Made by a program: the position numbers and the translations under genes. DNA of 59,374 nucleotides from Clostridia bacterium (lineage in GTDB: Bacteria > Bacillota > Clostridia > Christensenellales > Aristaeellaceae): the NCBI GenBank assembly GCA_017937505.1, contig JAGBDL010000032.1:1-59374 (forward strand), given 5' to 3'. The notes below the pieces were generated by a model that had not been told where the DNA came from, ran no database searches, and was given only the letters and a program-made list of their open reading frames with translations. This document shows positions 19,401-28,621 of the stretch, one piece after another (within the stretch, counting starts at the first letter, position 1; every line of letters begins with the position of its first letter).

Positions 19401-22400
19401 CGCGCAGCTTTGAAAACGACGTGCGCGGCAACGTCCTGACGGAGCGCTATTACGATGAAAACGGCCAGGCGACCGTCGGCAAGAACGGCGGCGCGGCCAC
19501 GGCCTATACCTACAACGACGCGGGCCTTGTGGCGACGGCGACGCTGCTTGACCTTGAGGGCAGCCCGGTCTGCGGCAGCGAGGGCTACGCGCTGGCGAAG
19601 TATGCGTACGACGCGATGGGCAATGTCAGCAGCATCTCCTGGTGCGACGAAAGCGGACAGCCCGCGGCGACGATCAACGGCTATGAGGCCGTGGCGTACA
19701 GCTACAACGCGCACGGCGAGGTGATCGAGGAGCGCTACCTGAACGCGCAGGGGCAGAGCGCGTTGAGCGCGGGCGGCTACGCGATGTGCCGCTATGAGCG
19801 CGACGGCGACGGCAATATCATCCTGACGCAGTACCTGGACGCGCAGGGTGAGCTGGTGCTCACCGGCATGGGCTATGCGCAGATGCGCGCGGACTATGAC
19901 GGGGACGACCGCCTGAGCCGCACGGTCTATCTGGATGCGCAGGGCAATCCCACGCCGGGCGCGGAAGGCTACTGCGCGGTTTCCTACGTCTATGACGAGG
20001 AGGACAGGCTGACCGGAACGGCCTACGAGGACGGCTACGGCGGCCTGGTCGCCGGGGCTGCGGGCTATGCGCGCGTGACGGCTGTCTACGACGAGGACGG
20101 CCGGCTGACGCAGCAGAGCTTTTACGGCGCGGACGGCCAGCTCTGCGAGAGCGGCGCGGGCTATGCCGCCGTCGGCTATGCCTACGATGAGGACGGCAAC
20201 TGCACGCAGGAGCGCTACTACGGCACGGACGGCGCGCTGCGCATGATGGCAGGCGGCTATGCGGCGGTGAACCGGACGTTTGACGCGGACGGCAACTGCA
20301 CGCAGGTGGAGTATCTGGATGAGAAGGAAAGCCTCTGCGTGACGCCGGACGGCTACGCCATGGCCGCCTATGCCTACGACAGCCGCGGAAGGAAGCTTTC
20401 CGAACGGTATTACGACGCGTCCGGCAGCCTGACGCTCTCCGCATCGGGCGCGGCCGGCGTGAACATGGTCTATGACGCGCGCGGCAACCTGCTGGGCACC
20501 ACCTATGTGGATGCAAACGGCCAGTCGACGCTCTCCGCCGGCGGCTATGCGGCGCTGGTCTGCACCTACGACAGCCTGGACCGCGTGATCCGGGAGACGT
20601 ATCTGGATGCAAACGGTCAGACGATGACCGGCACCGGCGGCTTTGCGCAGGTGGAATACACCTATGACAACCTGGGCCGCAAGACCTCCATGCGCTATCT
20701 GGACGCAAACGGCGCGCTGGTGACCGGCACGGAGGGCTACGCCTATGTCGAGCAGGCGTACAGCGCGACGGGCAAGCTGACCTACGAGCGATACATGAGC
20801 GCGGCGGGCGTGCCGGTGCAGCTCTCGGATGGCTACGCGGCGGTGCGCTACACCTATGACGCCCGCCAGAACCTGATCCGCAAGGATTATCTGAACGGCG
20901 AAAACCAGGCGGCGTTCTTTACGGACGGCTACGCCAGCGAGGAATACACCTATGACGCGCTGGGCAGGCAGCGCACCGTGCGCTATCTGGACGTGAACGG
21001 CGCGCCGACGGTGTGCCGGGACGGCTACGCGGGCGTGAACACGGTTTACGACCGGCTGGGCAGGCTGACGCAGCTGGGCTACGTCGACGTGAGCGGCGAG
21101 CCGTTCTACCGGCTCGGCGGCTATGCGGCGGTGATCTACACCTACGACAGCTACGGCAACGTGGTGCTCGAGCAGTACGTCGATGCGTCGGGCGCGTGCG
21201 TGGATACGCTGGAGGGCTACGCGCAGAAACAGATGCGCTATGACCGGCTGGGCCGCGTGACGATGCAGACCTACCTGAACGCGGCGGGCGAGGCCATCCT
21301 CACCGACGGCGGCTATGCCTCCATGGCGATCGAATACGATGCGCTGGGCAGGACACTGAGCGAGCGGTTCCTCGACGCGGCGGGCAACCTGTGCGACAGC
21401 AAGGCGGGCTATGCGGCCAGAAGCTATGCCTACGACGGCGTGGGCAACCTGCTGCGCGTGTCCTGCACGAACATGTACGGTCAGCTGAGCGTGACGGCGG
21501 ACGGCTATGCCGCGGTCAGCTACAGCTATGACGCGCAGCGCCGCAGGGTGAGCGAGCGCTATTACGGCGCGGACGGCAGCCTGGCGCTGAACGCCTCCGG
21601 CGCGGCGGGCGTGGACGTGACCTACGCGGCGGGCGGCCATCTGGCGAGCCGGACGTTTGTGGGCCTTGACGGCCAGATGGTGATGACGAGCGAGGGCTAC
21701 GCCAGCGTGCGCTATGCCTATGACGGGCGGGGCAATCTGACGAAGGAAGCCTACCTGGACGCGGACGGCCTGCCGGTGATGGTCAAGTCCCTGGGCTATG
21801 CGCAGTGCGAATACGCCTACGACGCGGCCGGCAACTGCACCGAGGTGAGCTATCTGGACGCGGACGGCGTGCGCTGCGCAGGCGGCGCGGGCTATGCCGG
21901 CATCCGCAGGACGTACAGCGCGCAGGGCAAGGTGCTCACCGAGCAGTATTTGGACGTGGACGGCCTGCCGGTGATGCTCAGCGGCTACGCGATGGTGTCC
22001 TACACCTATGACGCGATGCTCAACGTCGCGCGGGTGGATTATCTCGACGCGCAGGGGCAGCCGGCGATGCACGCCGGCGGCTATGCGAGCGTCGCGTACA
22101 GCTACGACACGCGCGGACGGCAGACCGCCGTGCGCTATCTGGACAAGGCGGGGCAGATGACCCACTGCCTGCGCGGCTACGCGGGCGTGGACATGGCGTA
22201 CGACGCGTACAGCCGCCTGATCCGCGAGACGTACATCAGCGCCTCCGGCGTGCCGTACACGCTGGGCGGGGGCTATGCGGCGACCGGATACGAATACGAC
22301 ACGCGCGGCCGCGTGACCCTGACGACCTATTACGACGCGGCGGGCAGCCCGGTCATGACGCTGATGGGCTACGCGAAGATCGCCACGCAGTACGACGTCT

Positions 22401-25342
22401 TCAGCCGGGTGACGCTGCTGAGCTACCTGAATGCGCAGGATCAGCTGGTGCTCACCGCCAGCGGCTATGCGGCCATCGGATATGAATACGACGCGATGAG
22501 CCGCGTGACCCGCGAGACGTACTATGGCGAAACGGGCGGCGCGCAGCTGCTGTCGGGCTGCTACGGTGAGAAGCTGTACGCCTATGACGAGCGCGGCAAC
22601 GTGACGCGCGAGGCCTACGGCGACGGCTGGGGCAATCTGGTGCGCATTCCGGACGGCTATGCGGCGATTGAGCGCGACTATGACGAGCGCAACCAGCTCG
22701 TCGCCATCCGCTACCTGGATGCCGGCAACCAGCTCACCGCCATCGCGGACGGCTACGCGGCCGCGGAGTACCGCTATGACGCGCTTGGACGGCGGGTTTA
22801 CGAGCGCTATTTGGATACAAACGGACAGATGGTGTGCCTTGCGCGCGGCTATGCCGCCGTCAGCTTTGAATACGACGCGGCGGGCAACAAGGTTTTGGAG
22901 GCGTACTACGACGCGTTTGACCAGCCGGTCATGCTGGAGGCGGGCTTTGCCGCCATCCGCTACGGCTACGACGCGGCGCGCAATGTGACGCGCATCGCCT
23001 ATCTGAACCGCGCACACCAGCCGGTGATGACCGGCGACGGCTTTGCACAGATCGAGTTTGCCTTTGACGAGAAGAACCGGCAGACCCTGCAGCGCTATCT
23101 GGACGCCGGCGGCGAGCCGGTCAACCTCTCCGCAGGCTATTCCTGGGTGGAGACGGACTGGTCGGACGACGGCCTGATCCAGTGGAAGCGGGTGTACAAC
23201 CGCCTGGGCCAGCTGTGCCGGCAGACCGACGGCGCGTGGATGATCCGCACGACGAGCTCGGAGGACGGACAGCTCATCGAGCAGGCGTACCTCGATCAGG
23301 ACGGCAATCCCATGCGCGGCAGCGGCGACTATTCGGTCATCCGCTTCGGCTATGATCATCTGCGCAGGCAGAACCTGGTGGCCTATTACGACATCAGCGG
23401 CAATCCCATCCGCACCTCGCTGGGCTATGCGTCCATGCACATGGTCTATGACGACGCGGGCCGCCTGCTGCGCCGCTCCTTCAGCGGCACGGACGGCCAG
23501 CCCACGCGCATCAAGGCCGGCTACGCGGCGATCGAGTATAGCTATGACGCGTGGGGCAACACGACGCAGACGCGCTACTATGACGAAAGCGGCAGCCTGA
23601 TGATCACCAGCCGGGGCTACGCCATCCTCGAGCACACCTACGACGCGCAGGGCAACCTGGTCCGCGAGGCCTACCTGAATCCCTGGTACGGCCTGATGAA
23701 CGGGCACAACGGCTGCGCGTACATCCTCTACGAGCACGACGAAAACGGCAACACGACCCGCGTCTCCTACTACGACGAGCAGAACAACCCCGTGGCGGTG
23801 GGCGGCTTTGCCGCCCTGGTCTACGAGTACGACGCGCGCGGCAACCGGCTCTACGAGGCGTTCTACGGCGCGGACGGCCAACAGGTCGCGCGCTCGGGCA
23901 TGGCGGCCAGCGTGCGCTACACCTACGACGAGCGGGACAACCTGATCGAGTTCTGGTACTACGGACTGGACGGCCAGATCGTCACCTCGCCCATGGGCTA
24001 CTGCGGCCAGCGCATGACCTACGACGAGCGCGGCAACCGCACCTCCATCACCAACCTGGACGCGGAGGGGCAGCCGACCTTCGGCAGCGGCCGCTACGCG
24101 CGCGTGACCTATGCCTACGACGAAAACGACAACGACATCGAGGAGTGCTACTACAATCCGCAGGGTGAGCTGTTCATCTGCAACGGCGGCTACGCCCGGC
24201 AGACCTTCACCTACGACGCGTCGGGCAACCTGATCGAGCGCCGCGCGTACAACGAGAAGGGCGAGGTGTGCGACTACGGCCGCATGTACGCCATCCAGAA
24301 GAACACCTATGATGCGCGCGGCAACCTCGTCCGCATCGACTACTACGAGAAGGACGGCGTGGTCGGCAAAAATGAGGTCGGCGCGGCGGCTGTGGAGCGC
24401 GCGTTCGATGAGAACGGCAACGTGATCCGCGAGGCGTTCCTGGCGGCGGACGGCGGGCTGTACATGACCACCTACGGCTTTGCGGCGCGCACCGCGCAGT
24501 ACGACGTGAACGGCTGCCTGACGGGCGAGACCTACCTGGACGGCGACGGCAATCCGGTCAGGATCCTGGCAGGCTATGCCAGCGCGTCCTATGTGTGCGA
24601 CTGGCGCGGCCTGCCGGTGGAGATCCGGTACTATGACCAATTCGGCCAGCCGGTGCGCAACGAAGCGGGCTACGAGGTGCTTGAGCAGGACTACGACGCC
24701 AACGGCGCGGTCATCTATCAGGCGTATTTCCTGAACGACGGCACGCCGGTCAAGTGCGTCGAGGGCTACGAGGCCAAGGAGATCGAGGTCGATGTGCACA
24801 GCCGCGCGGTGCTGGAGCGGTATCTGGACGCGAACGGCCAGCCGACGCAGGCGTACAGCGGTGCCACGCAGGCGCGCATGACGTACGACAGCGACGACAC
24901 CAGCGTGCCCGCGACGAAGACGTACGAGGACGGCAGCGGACAGATGATCGTGACCAGCGAGGGCTATACGCGCATCGCGTATGTGTACGACGGCCTTGAC
25001 CGCGTGATGGAGGAGTACTATCAGGATGCGGACGGCAATCCCATCACCACCGGCAAGGGCTATCAGGCCAAGCGCTACACGCGCGACCTGATGAACCGCG
25101 TGATCTCCGAGGCCTGCTATATGGCCGACCTTCAGACCAAGGTGGACAGCACGGACGGCTACTGCGAGATCGCCTACGCGTACGACAAGAACAGCAACGT
25201 GGTCAAAATCACCTATTACGGCGCGAACGGCTGGGGCGCGGCGGACAAGGACGGCGTCAACCGCATTGAGCGCGAGTATGACGAGCGCGGCAACCTCCTG
25301 TGGGAGAAAAAATATGACCTGGGCATGAAGCTCATCGAATGA
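16433..25342 (+). CDS. giant secreted YD-like repeat protein (about 91 repeats)
   Basis: The 2969-residue product begins with a signal peptide (basic MDLRNLTKACFLRR, then a hydrophobic Leu/Ala stretch ending near AMA-E at about residue 37). The rest, to the last residues, is about 91 tandem copies of a unit close to 32 residues with consensus G-Y-A-x-V-x-Y-x-Y-D-x-x-G-N-x-x-x-x-x-Y-L-D-x-x-G-x-P-V. The unit resembles YD (Rhs/teneurin) and MORN-2-type repeats but its period is longer than the usual ~20. No Rhs core, toxin tip, LPXTG motif, S-layer domain or C-terminal membrane helix was seen. The first dozen units are the most divergent. ATG 16433 is chosen because GAGGTG lies 7 bases upstream and the signal peptide starts there; an in-frame ATG at 16364 gives no signal. 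The gap of 54 bases to the tyrosine kinase gene holds no terminator, so it probably heads the capsule-regulation operon. Function unknown; a surface fibre, adhesin or polysaccharide-binding scaffold is plausible inference. Confidence 0.85.
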   Translation: MDLRNLTKACFLRRLAGMSAPVLLCAALAAAAAPAMAETSTSLEVERVKNRYGLYSKETFVDRDGNPVMADDMLYCYAEHEYSKLPARIRTTFHDVNGNHVNTAYGYATIEYKWSGFGWFLEERYKDLDGNLVMCENGYAEQKRTYQGVHLKSVSYYDTEGRLCRQRGYWAQMVNTIDTETGYTTKVEYFDEYGNYALCEEGWAYVEREYKRKQLVKEVYYDTEGHPVYVESAGYARYEVKMDSLDRITEIAYFDESDALINMSEGYARMVKTYDRKDERPAAQPISEEYFDASEQRVNCSKGYARVEYDYDANDRMIETRYYDMNGDPVACAEGYWRYKTAYTMHGEQGYERYYGTNNKLMMMPDKGYASVEYIYENKSYLTKEIYYDENGDEVIAANGYSRIEYTYELVPKKYKRFLKLKEFKDPDGNAVYAIKEGCAQISYEYDDLENVIRENYLDENGDPMITSNGYSYKTMDYSAENQVISEQYFDTEDNGVRSNDGYQEVRRSYDENGFSAGEAYYDENGDPVRNNDGVFRTVITNTALGDAVSTQSYDVDGTMIVSGGGEAYTEREYDAMRNVIREWYCNVSGERMTLPAGYAQIQYEYERDVLGKTTTATTCDMDGNPVMSADGYAVRVTYENLQGKMLSEAYYDLNGNAVLGSGGYASASYTYDQRGNMLTSTYYDVYGEVLEISRGNAGVRNTYDVYGNVVSSTQVDRNGEPAKTEDGYTTVTYEYDVFRQNTGIHYLDGDGQPYELKDGYASIRMTYDGRRRLTLVEYLDADDHPVELRDKGYAAVASAYDERTGEKLTDTFLGADGQTTAVKEGYSAIAYAYDARTGDKVKESFLDADGRSVLHEDGYAAVAYEYDDYGAVSRMTYLGLDGETVMCDDGYAAVVRVNGAGGKVLRETYLNADGEPIELKDGYAAVERDYDAMGNVIRERYLDANGERTLTGDGYSEKACEYDGQNLVVREAYYGKDGEAIRCAAGYAARSFENDVRGNVLTERYYDENGQATVGKNGGAATAYTYNDAGLVATATLLDLEGSPVCGSEGYALAKYAYDAMGNVSSISWCDESGQPAATINGYEAVAYSYNAHGEVIEERYLNAQGQSALSAGGYAMCRYERDGDGNIILTQYLDAQGELVLTGMGYAQMRADYDGDDRLSRTVYLDAQGNPTPGAEGYCAVSYVYDEEDRLTGTAYEDGYGGLVAGAAGYARVTAVYDEDGRLTQQSFYGADGQLCESGAGYAAVGYAYDEDGNCTQERYYGTDGALRMMAGGYAAVNRTFDADGNCTQVEYLDEKESLCVTPDGYAMAAYAYDSRGRKLSERYYDASGSLTLSASGAAGVNMVYDARGNLLGTTYVDANGQSTLSAGGYAALVCTYDSLDRVIRETYLDANGQTMTGTGGFAQVEYTYDNLGRKTSMRYLDANGALVTGTEGYAYVEQAYSATGKLTYERYMSAAGVPVQLSDGYAAVRYTYDARQNLIRKDYLNGENQAAFFTDGYASEEYTYDALGRQRTVRYLDVNGAPTVCRDGYAGVNTVYDRLGRLTQLGYVDVSGEPFYRLGGYAAVIYTYDSYGNVVLEQYVDASGACVDTLEGYAQKQMRYDRLGRVTMQTYLNAAGEAILTDGGYASMAIEYDALGRTLSERFLDAAGNLCDSKAGYAARSYAYDGVGNLLRVSCTNMYGQLSVTADGYAAVSYSYDAQRRRVSERYYGADGSLALNASGAAGVDVTYAAGGHLASRTFVGLDGQMVMTSEGYASVRYAYDGRGNLTKEAYLDADGLPVMVKSLGYAQCEYAYDAAGNCTEVSYLDADGVRCAGGAGYAGIRRTYSAQGKVLTEQYLDVDGLPVMLSGYAMVSYTYDAMLNVARVDYLDAQGQPAMHAGGYASVAYSYDTRGRQTAVRYLDKAGQMTHCLRGYAGVDMAYDAYSRLIRETYISASGVPYTLGGGYAATGYEYDTRGRVTLTTYYDAAGSPVMTLMGYAKIATQYDVFSRVTLLSYLNAQDQLVLTASGYAAIGYEYDAMSRVTRETYYGETGGAQLLSGCYGEKLYAYDERGNVTREAYGDGWGNLVRIPDGYAAIERDYDERNQLVAIRYLDAGNQLTAIADGYAAAEYRYDALGRRVYERYLDTNGQMVCLARGYAAVSFEYDAAGNKVLEAYYDAFDQPVMLEAGFAAIRYGYDAARNVTRIAYLNRAHQPVMTGDGFAQIEFAFDEKNRQTLQRYLDAGGEPVNLSAGYSWVETDWSDDGLIQWKRVYNRLGQLCRQTDGAWMIRTTSSEDGQLIEQAYLDQDGNPMRGSGDYSVIRFGYDHLRRQNLVAYYDISGNPIRTSLGYASMHMVYDDAGRLLRRSFSGTDGQPTRIKAGYAAIEYSYDAWGNTTQTRYYDESGSLMITSRGYAILEHTYDAQGNLVREAYLNPWYGLMNGHNGCAYILYEHDENGNTTRVSYYDEQNNPVAVGGFAALVYEYDARGNRLYEAFYGADGQQVARSGMAASVRYTYDERDNLIEFWYYGLDGQIVTSPMGYCGQRMTYDERGNRTSITNLDAEGQPTFGSGRYARVTYAYDENDNDIEECYYNPQGELFICNGGYARQTFTYDASGNLIERRAYNEKGEVCDYGRMYAIQKNTYDARGNLVRIDYYEKDGVVGKNEVGAAAVERAFDENGNVIREAFLAADGGLYMTTYGFAARTAQYDVNGCLTGETYLDGDGNPVRILAGYASASYVCDWRGLPVEIRYYDQFGQPVRNEAGYEVLEQDYDANGAVIYQAYFLNDGTPVKCVEGYEAKEIEVDVHSRAVLERYLDANGQPTQAYSGATQARMTYDSDDTSVPATKTYEDGSGQMIVTSEGYTRIAYVYDGLDRVMEEYYQDADGNPITTGKGYQAKRYTRDLMNRVISEACYMADLQTKVDSTDGYCEIAYAYDKNSNVVKITYYGANGWGAADKDGVNRIEREYDERGNLLWEKKYDLGMKLIE
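16560..25320 (+). repeat. coding tandem repeat array, ~96-bp period, about 91 copies
   Basis: The DNA of the giant gene is an array of diverged repeats of about 96 bp, marked by recurring blocks such as GGCTATGCGGC and ACCTATGACG. I divided the translation into 91 units: most are exactly 32 residues, a few are 31-38. No two adjacent units looked identical, so the array is old or under diversifying drift rather than freshly amplified. Confidence 0.85.
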
Positions 25343-25396
25343 TCAAACCCATCACAACCGGAAAGCAATCCAACCAACCAAAGGAGAGTGGATACT

Positions 25397-26827
25397 GTGG
25401 AAGAAGAACTGGGCCTGTCCCTGGGCGACATGGTCAAGGCGATCAAACGCAGATGGTACCTGCTGGTCATCATCCCGATCATCGTGGCGGTGCTGGCCAA
25501 TTTCTACGTCGCCAATTACACGGTGGACGTGTACACGGCGCAGGTGAAGCTGTACACGCTGTTTGACTACGTCGATACCACCGGCACGACGCGCTACGAC
25601 CTGTCTTCCAGCGCGTACTTCGTCAACGACTACAAGGAGCTCATCCAGGCGCCGGAGGTCATGCGGGAAACCTGCAGCCGTCTCGGCTGGCCGGGCTGGC
25701 CCGGCGGCATGTCCGTGGGCGTGAGCGCCGTGCAGGACACGCGCTTCATCACCATCAGCGTGACGGGCCTGAACCCGGAGATGTGCATGCAGGCCGCCAA
25801 CATGCTGGGCCAGGTGTTCTCCGAGTACATCCGCAACATGCTGAACCAGGACAGCGTGCACGTGGCCGTCGAGGCGACGCTGCCGACCTGGCCCTCCAAC
25901 GGGGGCCGCGGCTCCATGGTGCCCATGGCGGCGCTGGCGTCGCTTGCGCTGGTGGCGTTTGCGCTGGTGGCGCTGGAAATCCTCAATACCAAGGTGCGCG
26001 CTGACAGCGACGCGGATGTGCGCTTCAAGACCAACATCCTCTCGAGCGTCTTCAGCTACAAGAAGGAGATGGACGTGTTCCTCAAGAAGCACATGTCCAG
26101 GGAGAGCAACATCCTCGCCTGCATGAACGAGTACACGCAGGAGAGCATCAAGAAGCTGGCGCTGAACATCCAGTTCGCCGCGATGGGCGAGCCGCTGCGC
26201 ACGCTGACCGTCACCTCCACCACGCCCAAAGAGGGCAAGAGCTCCGTCTCCCTGATGCTGGCCTGCGAGCTGGCCAGCCAGGGCAAGAACGTGCTCATCG
26301 CGGACATGGACTACCGCTCCCCGATGATCGGACGGTATCTGGGCCGGCGCAACAAGAAGGACATCATGGACTACCTGAACGGCAGCGCGAAGCTGACCGA
26401 GGTGGTCACCCGCACCAGCACGCCGAACCTGTTCTTTATGGACAGCAACCACCGCATGGCGGTGAACGCGAATCTGGATTCCTTCGGCCGCTTCCTGGAG
26501 GAGTGCAAGCAGTACTTCGACCTGGTGATCTTTGACACGTCCCCGCTGGGCATGTTCATCGACGCGGCCTCCCTGGCGGCGAAGACCGACGGCACCATCG
26601 TCGTCGTGGCGGACGGCCGCGTGGAGCGCAAGGATCTGACGAAGGTGCTCGGCCAGCTTGAGCAGGTGAAGGCGAGGCTGCTGGGCCTGGTGTTCAACTT
26701 CGTGAACCACAAGGAAAAGAGCTACTATTACAACCGCTACTACCGCTACGGCGATCAGCACAAGAGCGAGCGCCGGCGCACCCGCGGCCTGAGCAACCGC
26801 CGCGCGCAGGAGGAAGACGAGGAATGA
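25397..26827 (+). CDS. capsular polysaccharide tyrosine autokinase, Wzz-BY-kinase fusion
   Basis: The 476-residue protein joins a Wzz-type chain-length domain with a bacterial tyrosine kinase. A membrane helix (WYLLVIIPIIVAVLANFYV) near residues 23-42 and a second one (MAALASLALVAFALVALEIL) near 175-195 flank an extracytoplasmic loop. The kinase has Walker A TTPKEGKSS (Lys at about 281), Walker A' VLIADMDYRSP and Walker B LVIFDTSPL, and ends with a tyrosine cluster (SYYYNRYYRYGD), the autophosphorylation tail. It regulates export and polymerisation of the polysaccharide. Firmicutes often split these parts into two genes; here they are fused. GTG 25397 is preferred over GTG 25388, which lies too close to the AAGGAG at 25381-25386. 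Confidence 0.9.
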   Translation: MEEELGLSLGDMVKAIKRRWYLLVIIPIIVAVLANFYVANYTVDVYTAQVKLYTLFDYVDTTGTTRYDLSSSAYFVNDYKELIQAPEVMRETCSRLGWPGWPGGMSVGVSAVQDTRFITISVTGLNPEMCMQAANMLGQVFSEYIRNMLNQDSVHVAVEATLPTWPSNGGRGSMVPMAALASLALVAFALVALEILNTKVRADSDADVRFKTNILSSVFSYKKEMDVFLKKHMSRESNILACMNEYTQESIKKLALNIQFAAMGEPLRTLTVTSTTPKEGKSSVSLMLACELASQGKNVLIADMDYRSPMIGRYLGRRNKKDIMDYLNGSAKLTEVVTRTSTPNLFFMDSNHRMAVNANLDSFGRFLEECKQYFDLVIFDTSPLGMFIDAASLAAKTDGTIVVVADGRVERKDLTKVLGQLEQVKARLLGLVFNFVNHKEKSYYYNRYYRYGDQHKSERRRTRGLSNRRAQEEDEE

Positions 26828-26840
26828 CGGAGTTTGACCG

Positions 26841-27539
26841 ATGATTGACATGCACGTGCATATCCTGCCGGGCGTGGACGACGGCGCGAAAAACGTGCAG
26901 ATGACGCGCGAGATGGCCAGACGTGCGGCGGACGCGGGGATTACATTTATCGTCGCCACGCCGCATGTCTATCGCGCCCAGGATCAGCAGAGAAACCGGC
27001 ATGGCCTGCGCATCGCCAGGAGCATCGCGCATGAGGCCGGTCTGGGGCTGAACCTGGGCTGCGAGTTCAACTATCGGGCGCTGCTTGAGGCCGGCACGAA
27101 GGAGATGGACGCGTTCTGCCTGAGCGGCACGCGCTGCATTCTGCTCGAGTTTTCCAGCAGCGAGCTGCTGCCGCGCTGGGACGCCCTCGTCAGCGAGATG
27201 ATGGACAACGGATACCTTCCGATCATCGCGCATCCGGAGCGCTACCGCTATCTCCAGCGGGACTTCGGCATCGCGCAGGAGATGCACGACCTGGGCTGCG
27301 AGCTGCAGGTGGACGCCTGCGGCCTGATGGCCCCGCTGATGAGCGACGAGCGGCGCACAGCCAGAAGGCTGCTGCGCGAGGGCATGGCGTCCTACGTCGC
27401 CTCGGATGCGCACAGACCGGGCGACTACGACGATTACGAAAGGGCATACCGGACGTTCCGCGGGGAATGGCCGGGGAACAACCGCCTGACGCAGGCGCTT
27501 CTGGCGAAGAGGAAGGAGAGGGCAAACGATGGCCAATAA
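26841..27539 (+). CDS. protein-tyrosine phosphatase of the CpsB/YwqE (PHP) family
   Basis: The 232-residue PHP-fold metal-dependent phosphatase removes phosphate from the tyrosine tail of the BY-kinase encoded just upstream. Metal ligands are visible as HVH (residues 5-7) in MIDMHVHILPGVDDGA, TPHVY near residue 40, the IAHPERYRY segment, and SDAHRPGD near the C-terminus. Length is close to the family's ~240-255. It starts 13 bases after the kinase gene and its end overlaps the LCP gene by 11 bases, so the kinase, phosphatase and ligase are translated as one unit. Confidence 0.93.
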   Translation: MIDMHVHILPGVDDGAKNVQMTREMARRAADAGITFIVATPHVYRAQDQQRNRHGLRIARSIAHEAGLGLNLGCEFNYRALLEAGTKEMDAFCLSGTRCILLEFSSSELLPRWDALVSEMMDNGYLPIIAHPERYRYLQRDFGIAQEMHDLGCELQVDACGLMAPLMSDERRTARRLLREGMASYVASDAHRPGDYDDYERAYRTFRGEWPGNNRLTQALLAKRKERANDGQ

Positions 27540-28464
27540 GGGGATGCGCGTCGCGCTGTGCGCGCTGCTGCTGGCGCTGCTGCTGCCGGCCTGTACGGCG
27601 CTGGCCGATTACAGCATGCCGGTCAGGGACGGCGACCTGAGCGTGTACGAGGGGCTGGACGAGAATGTGAAGAACATCCTGCTCATCGGCACGGACACGC
27701 GCGAGAACGAGACGGCCTCCGGCCGCGCGGACACGATGATGATCTGCTCGATCAACCAGACGACGGGGCTGATCAACGTCATCTCGCTGGCGCGCGACAC
27801 CTGGGTGACCATGGGCGACAACGGCCATGAGAACAAGCTCAATGCGGCGCACACATTCGGCGGACCGAACCTGCTGATGCAGACGATCAACCGGACCTAC
27901 AACCTGAACATCGAGCATTATGTGACCGTCAACTTCTATGGCATCTGCGACATCGTGGACACGCTGGGCGGCGTGACCATCCAGCTGGAAGAGGACGAGC
28001 CCTGGGCGATCAACACGACGGTGGAGGAGTCCTACGGCAACTACGGCGACGCGCCGATCCAGCGCGTGCCCAGCGACGCGACCGAGGCGAGGCTCTGCGG
28101 CGCGCAGGCGCTGGCCTACGCCCGCATCCGCAAGCTGGACAACGACTTCGGCCGTCAGGCCAGACAGCGCAAGCTGCTCATGGCGATGGCGCGCGAGGTT
28201 GTGAACTGCTCCATCCCGCAGATGATCTCGCTGGCGACGACCTGCTTTAACTACGTCTCCACCAACCTGTCGCTGTTTGACATCATCGGCCTGGCGACAA
28301 AGGTGATGAGCACGGGCATCTCCGATATCCGCATGTACGCGTATCCGGAGGAGGGCGAATTCAAGTATGACAGCTCGGACGGCACGTCCAGGCTGATCAT
28401 CGATCAGGCCTACGGCATCGGGAAGATCCATGGTATTCTCTATCCGGATTCTACAAATTATTAA
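27529..28464 (+). CDS. LytR-CpsA-Psr (LCP) family polysaccharide ligase
   Basis: The 311-residue protein has an N-terminal hydrophobic signal/anchor (ALCALLLALLLPACTALA). The LCP domain is clear: NILLIGTDTREN, GRADTMMICSINQ, ISLARDTWV, NKLNAAHTFGG, and YARIRKLDNDFGRQARQR, which holds the conserved Arg and Asp residues that bind the polyprenyl pyrophosphate. LCP enzymes move finished glycopolymers from undecaprenyl pyrophosphate to the cell wall. The LPAC sequence could be a weak lipobox, otherwise signal peptidase would cut after ALA. It is the last gene of this operon; the next gene has its own promoter. No clear hairpin terminator was found after it. Confidence 0.92.
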   Translation: MANKGMRVALCALLLALLLPACTALADYSMPVRDGDLSVYEGLDENVKNILLIGTDTRENETASGRADTMMICSINQTTGLINVISLARDTWVTMGDNGHENKLNAAHTFGGPNLLMQTINRTYNLNIEHYVTVNFYGICDIVDTLGGVTIQLEEDEPWAINTTVEESYGNYGDAPIQRVPSDATEARLCGAQALAYARIRKLDNDFGRQARQRKLLMAMAREVVNCSIPQMISLATTCFNYVSTNLSLFDIIGLATKVMSTGISDIRMYAYPEEGEFKYDSSDGTSRLIIDQAYGIGKIHGILYPDSTNY

Positions 28465-28492
28465 ATCTTTGTAAAGAATAAAAACAAATAAG

Positions 28493-28521
28493 TTACAAAA
28501 GTGTGACGATTGATGTATAAT
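28493..28521 (+). promoter_or_regulatory. promoter of the main polysaccharide biosynthesis operon
   Basis: TTACAA (28493-28498), a 17-bp spacer and a perfect TATAAT (28516-28521) lie about 100 bases upstream of the dehydratase gene in an AT-rich gap. No other promoter of this quality was noticed between here and 51.5 kb. Confidence 0.75.
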
Positions 28522-28621
28522 ATGGAAAATTGCAGACGCTGAGCCGGAGGACCGCTGCGTCTGTGACGATTACGGATGGTTTTCTGCCTGGACAGAGGCG
28601 GAAGGGAAAGAACGGGAAGAC

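Noticed and set aside
15998..24799. 2933-residue open frame on the minus strand
   Set aside because: It is antisense to the giant repeat gene. GC-rich repeated codons keep the complementary frame open; it has no start signal, no fold-like pattern and an His/Arg/Val/Ala-rich composition.
16433..25342. CRISPR or satellite DNA array
   Set aside because: The repeats are diverged, in frame with a signal peptide and lack constant repeat/spacer structure, so they are coding repeats.
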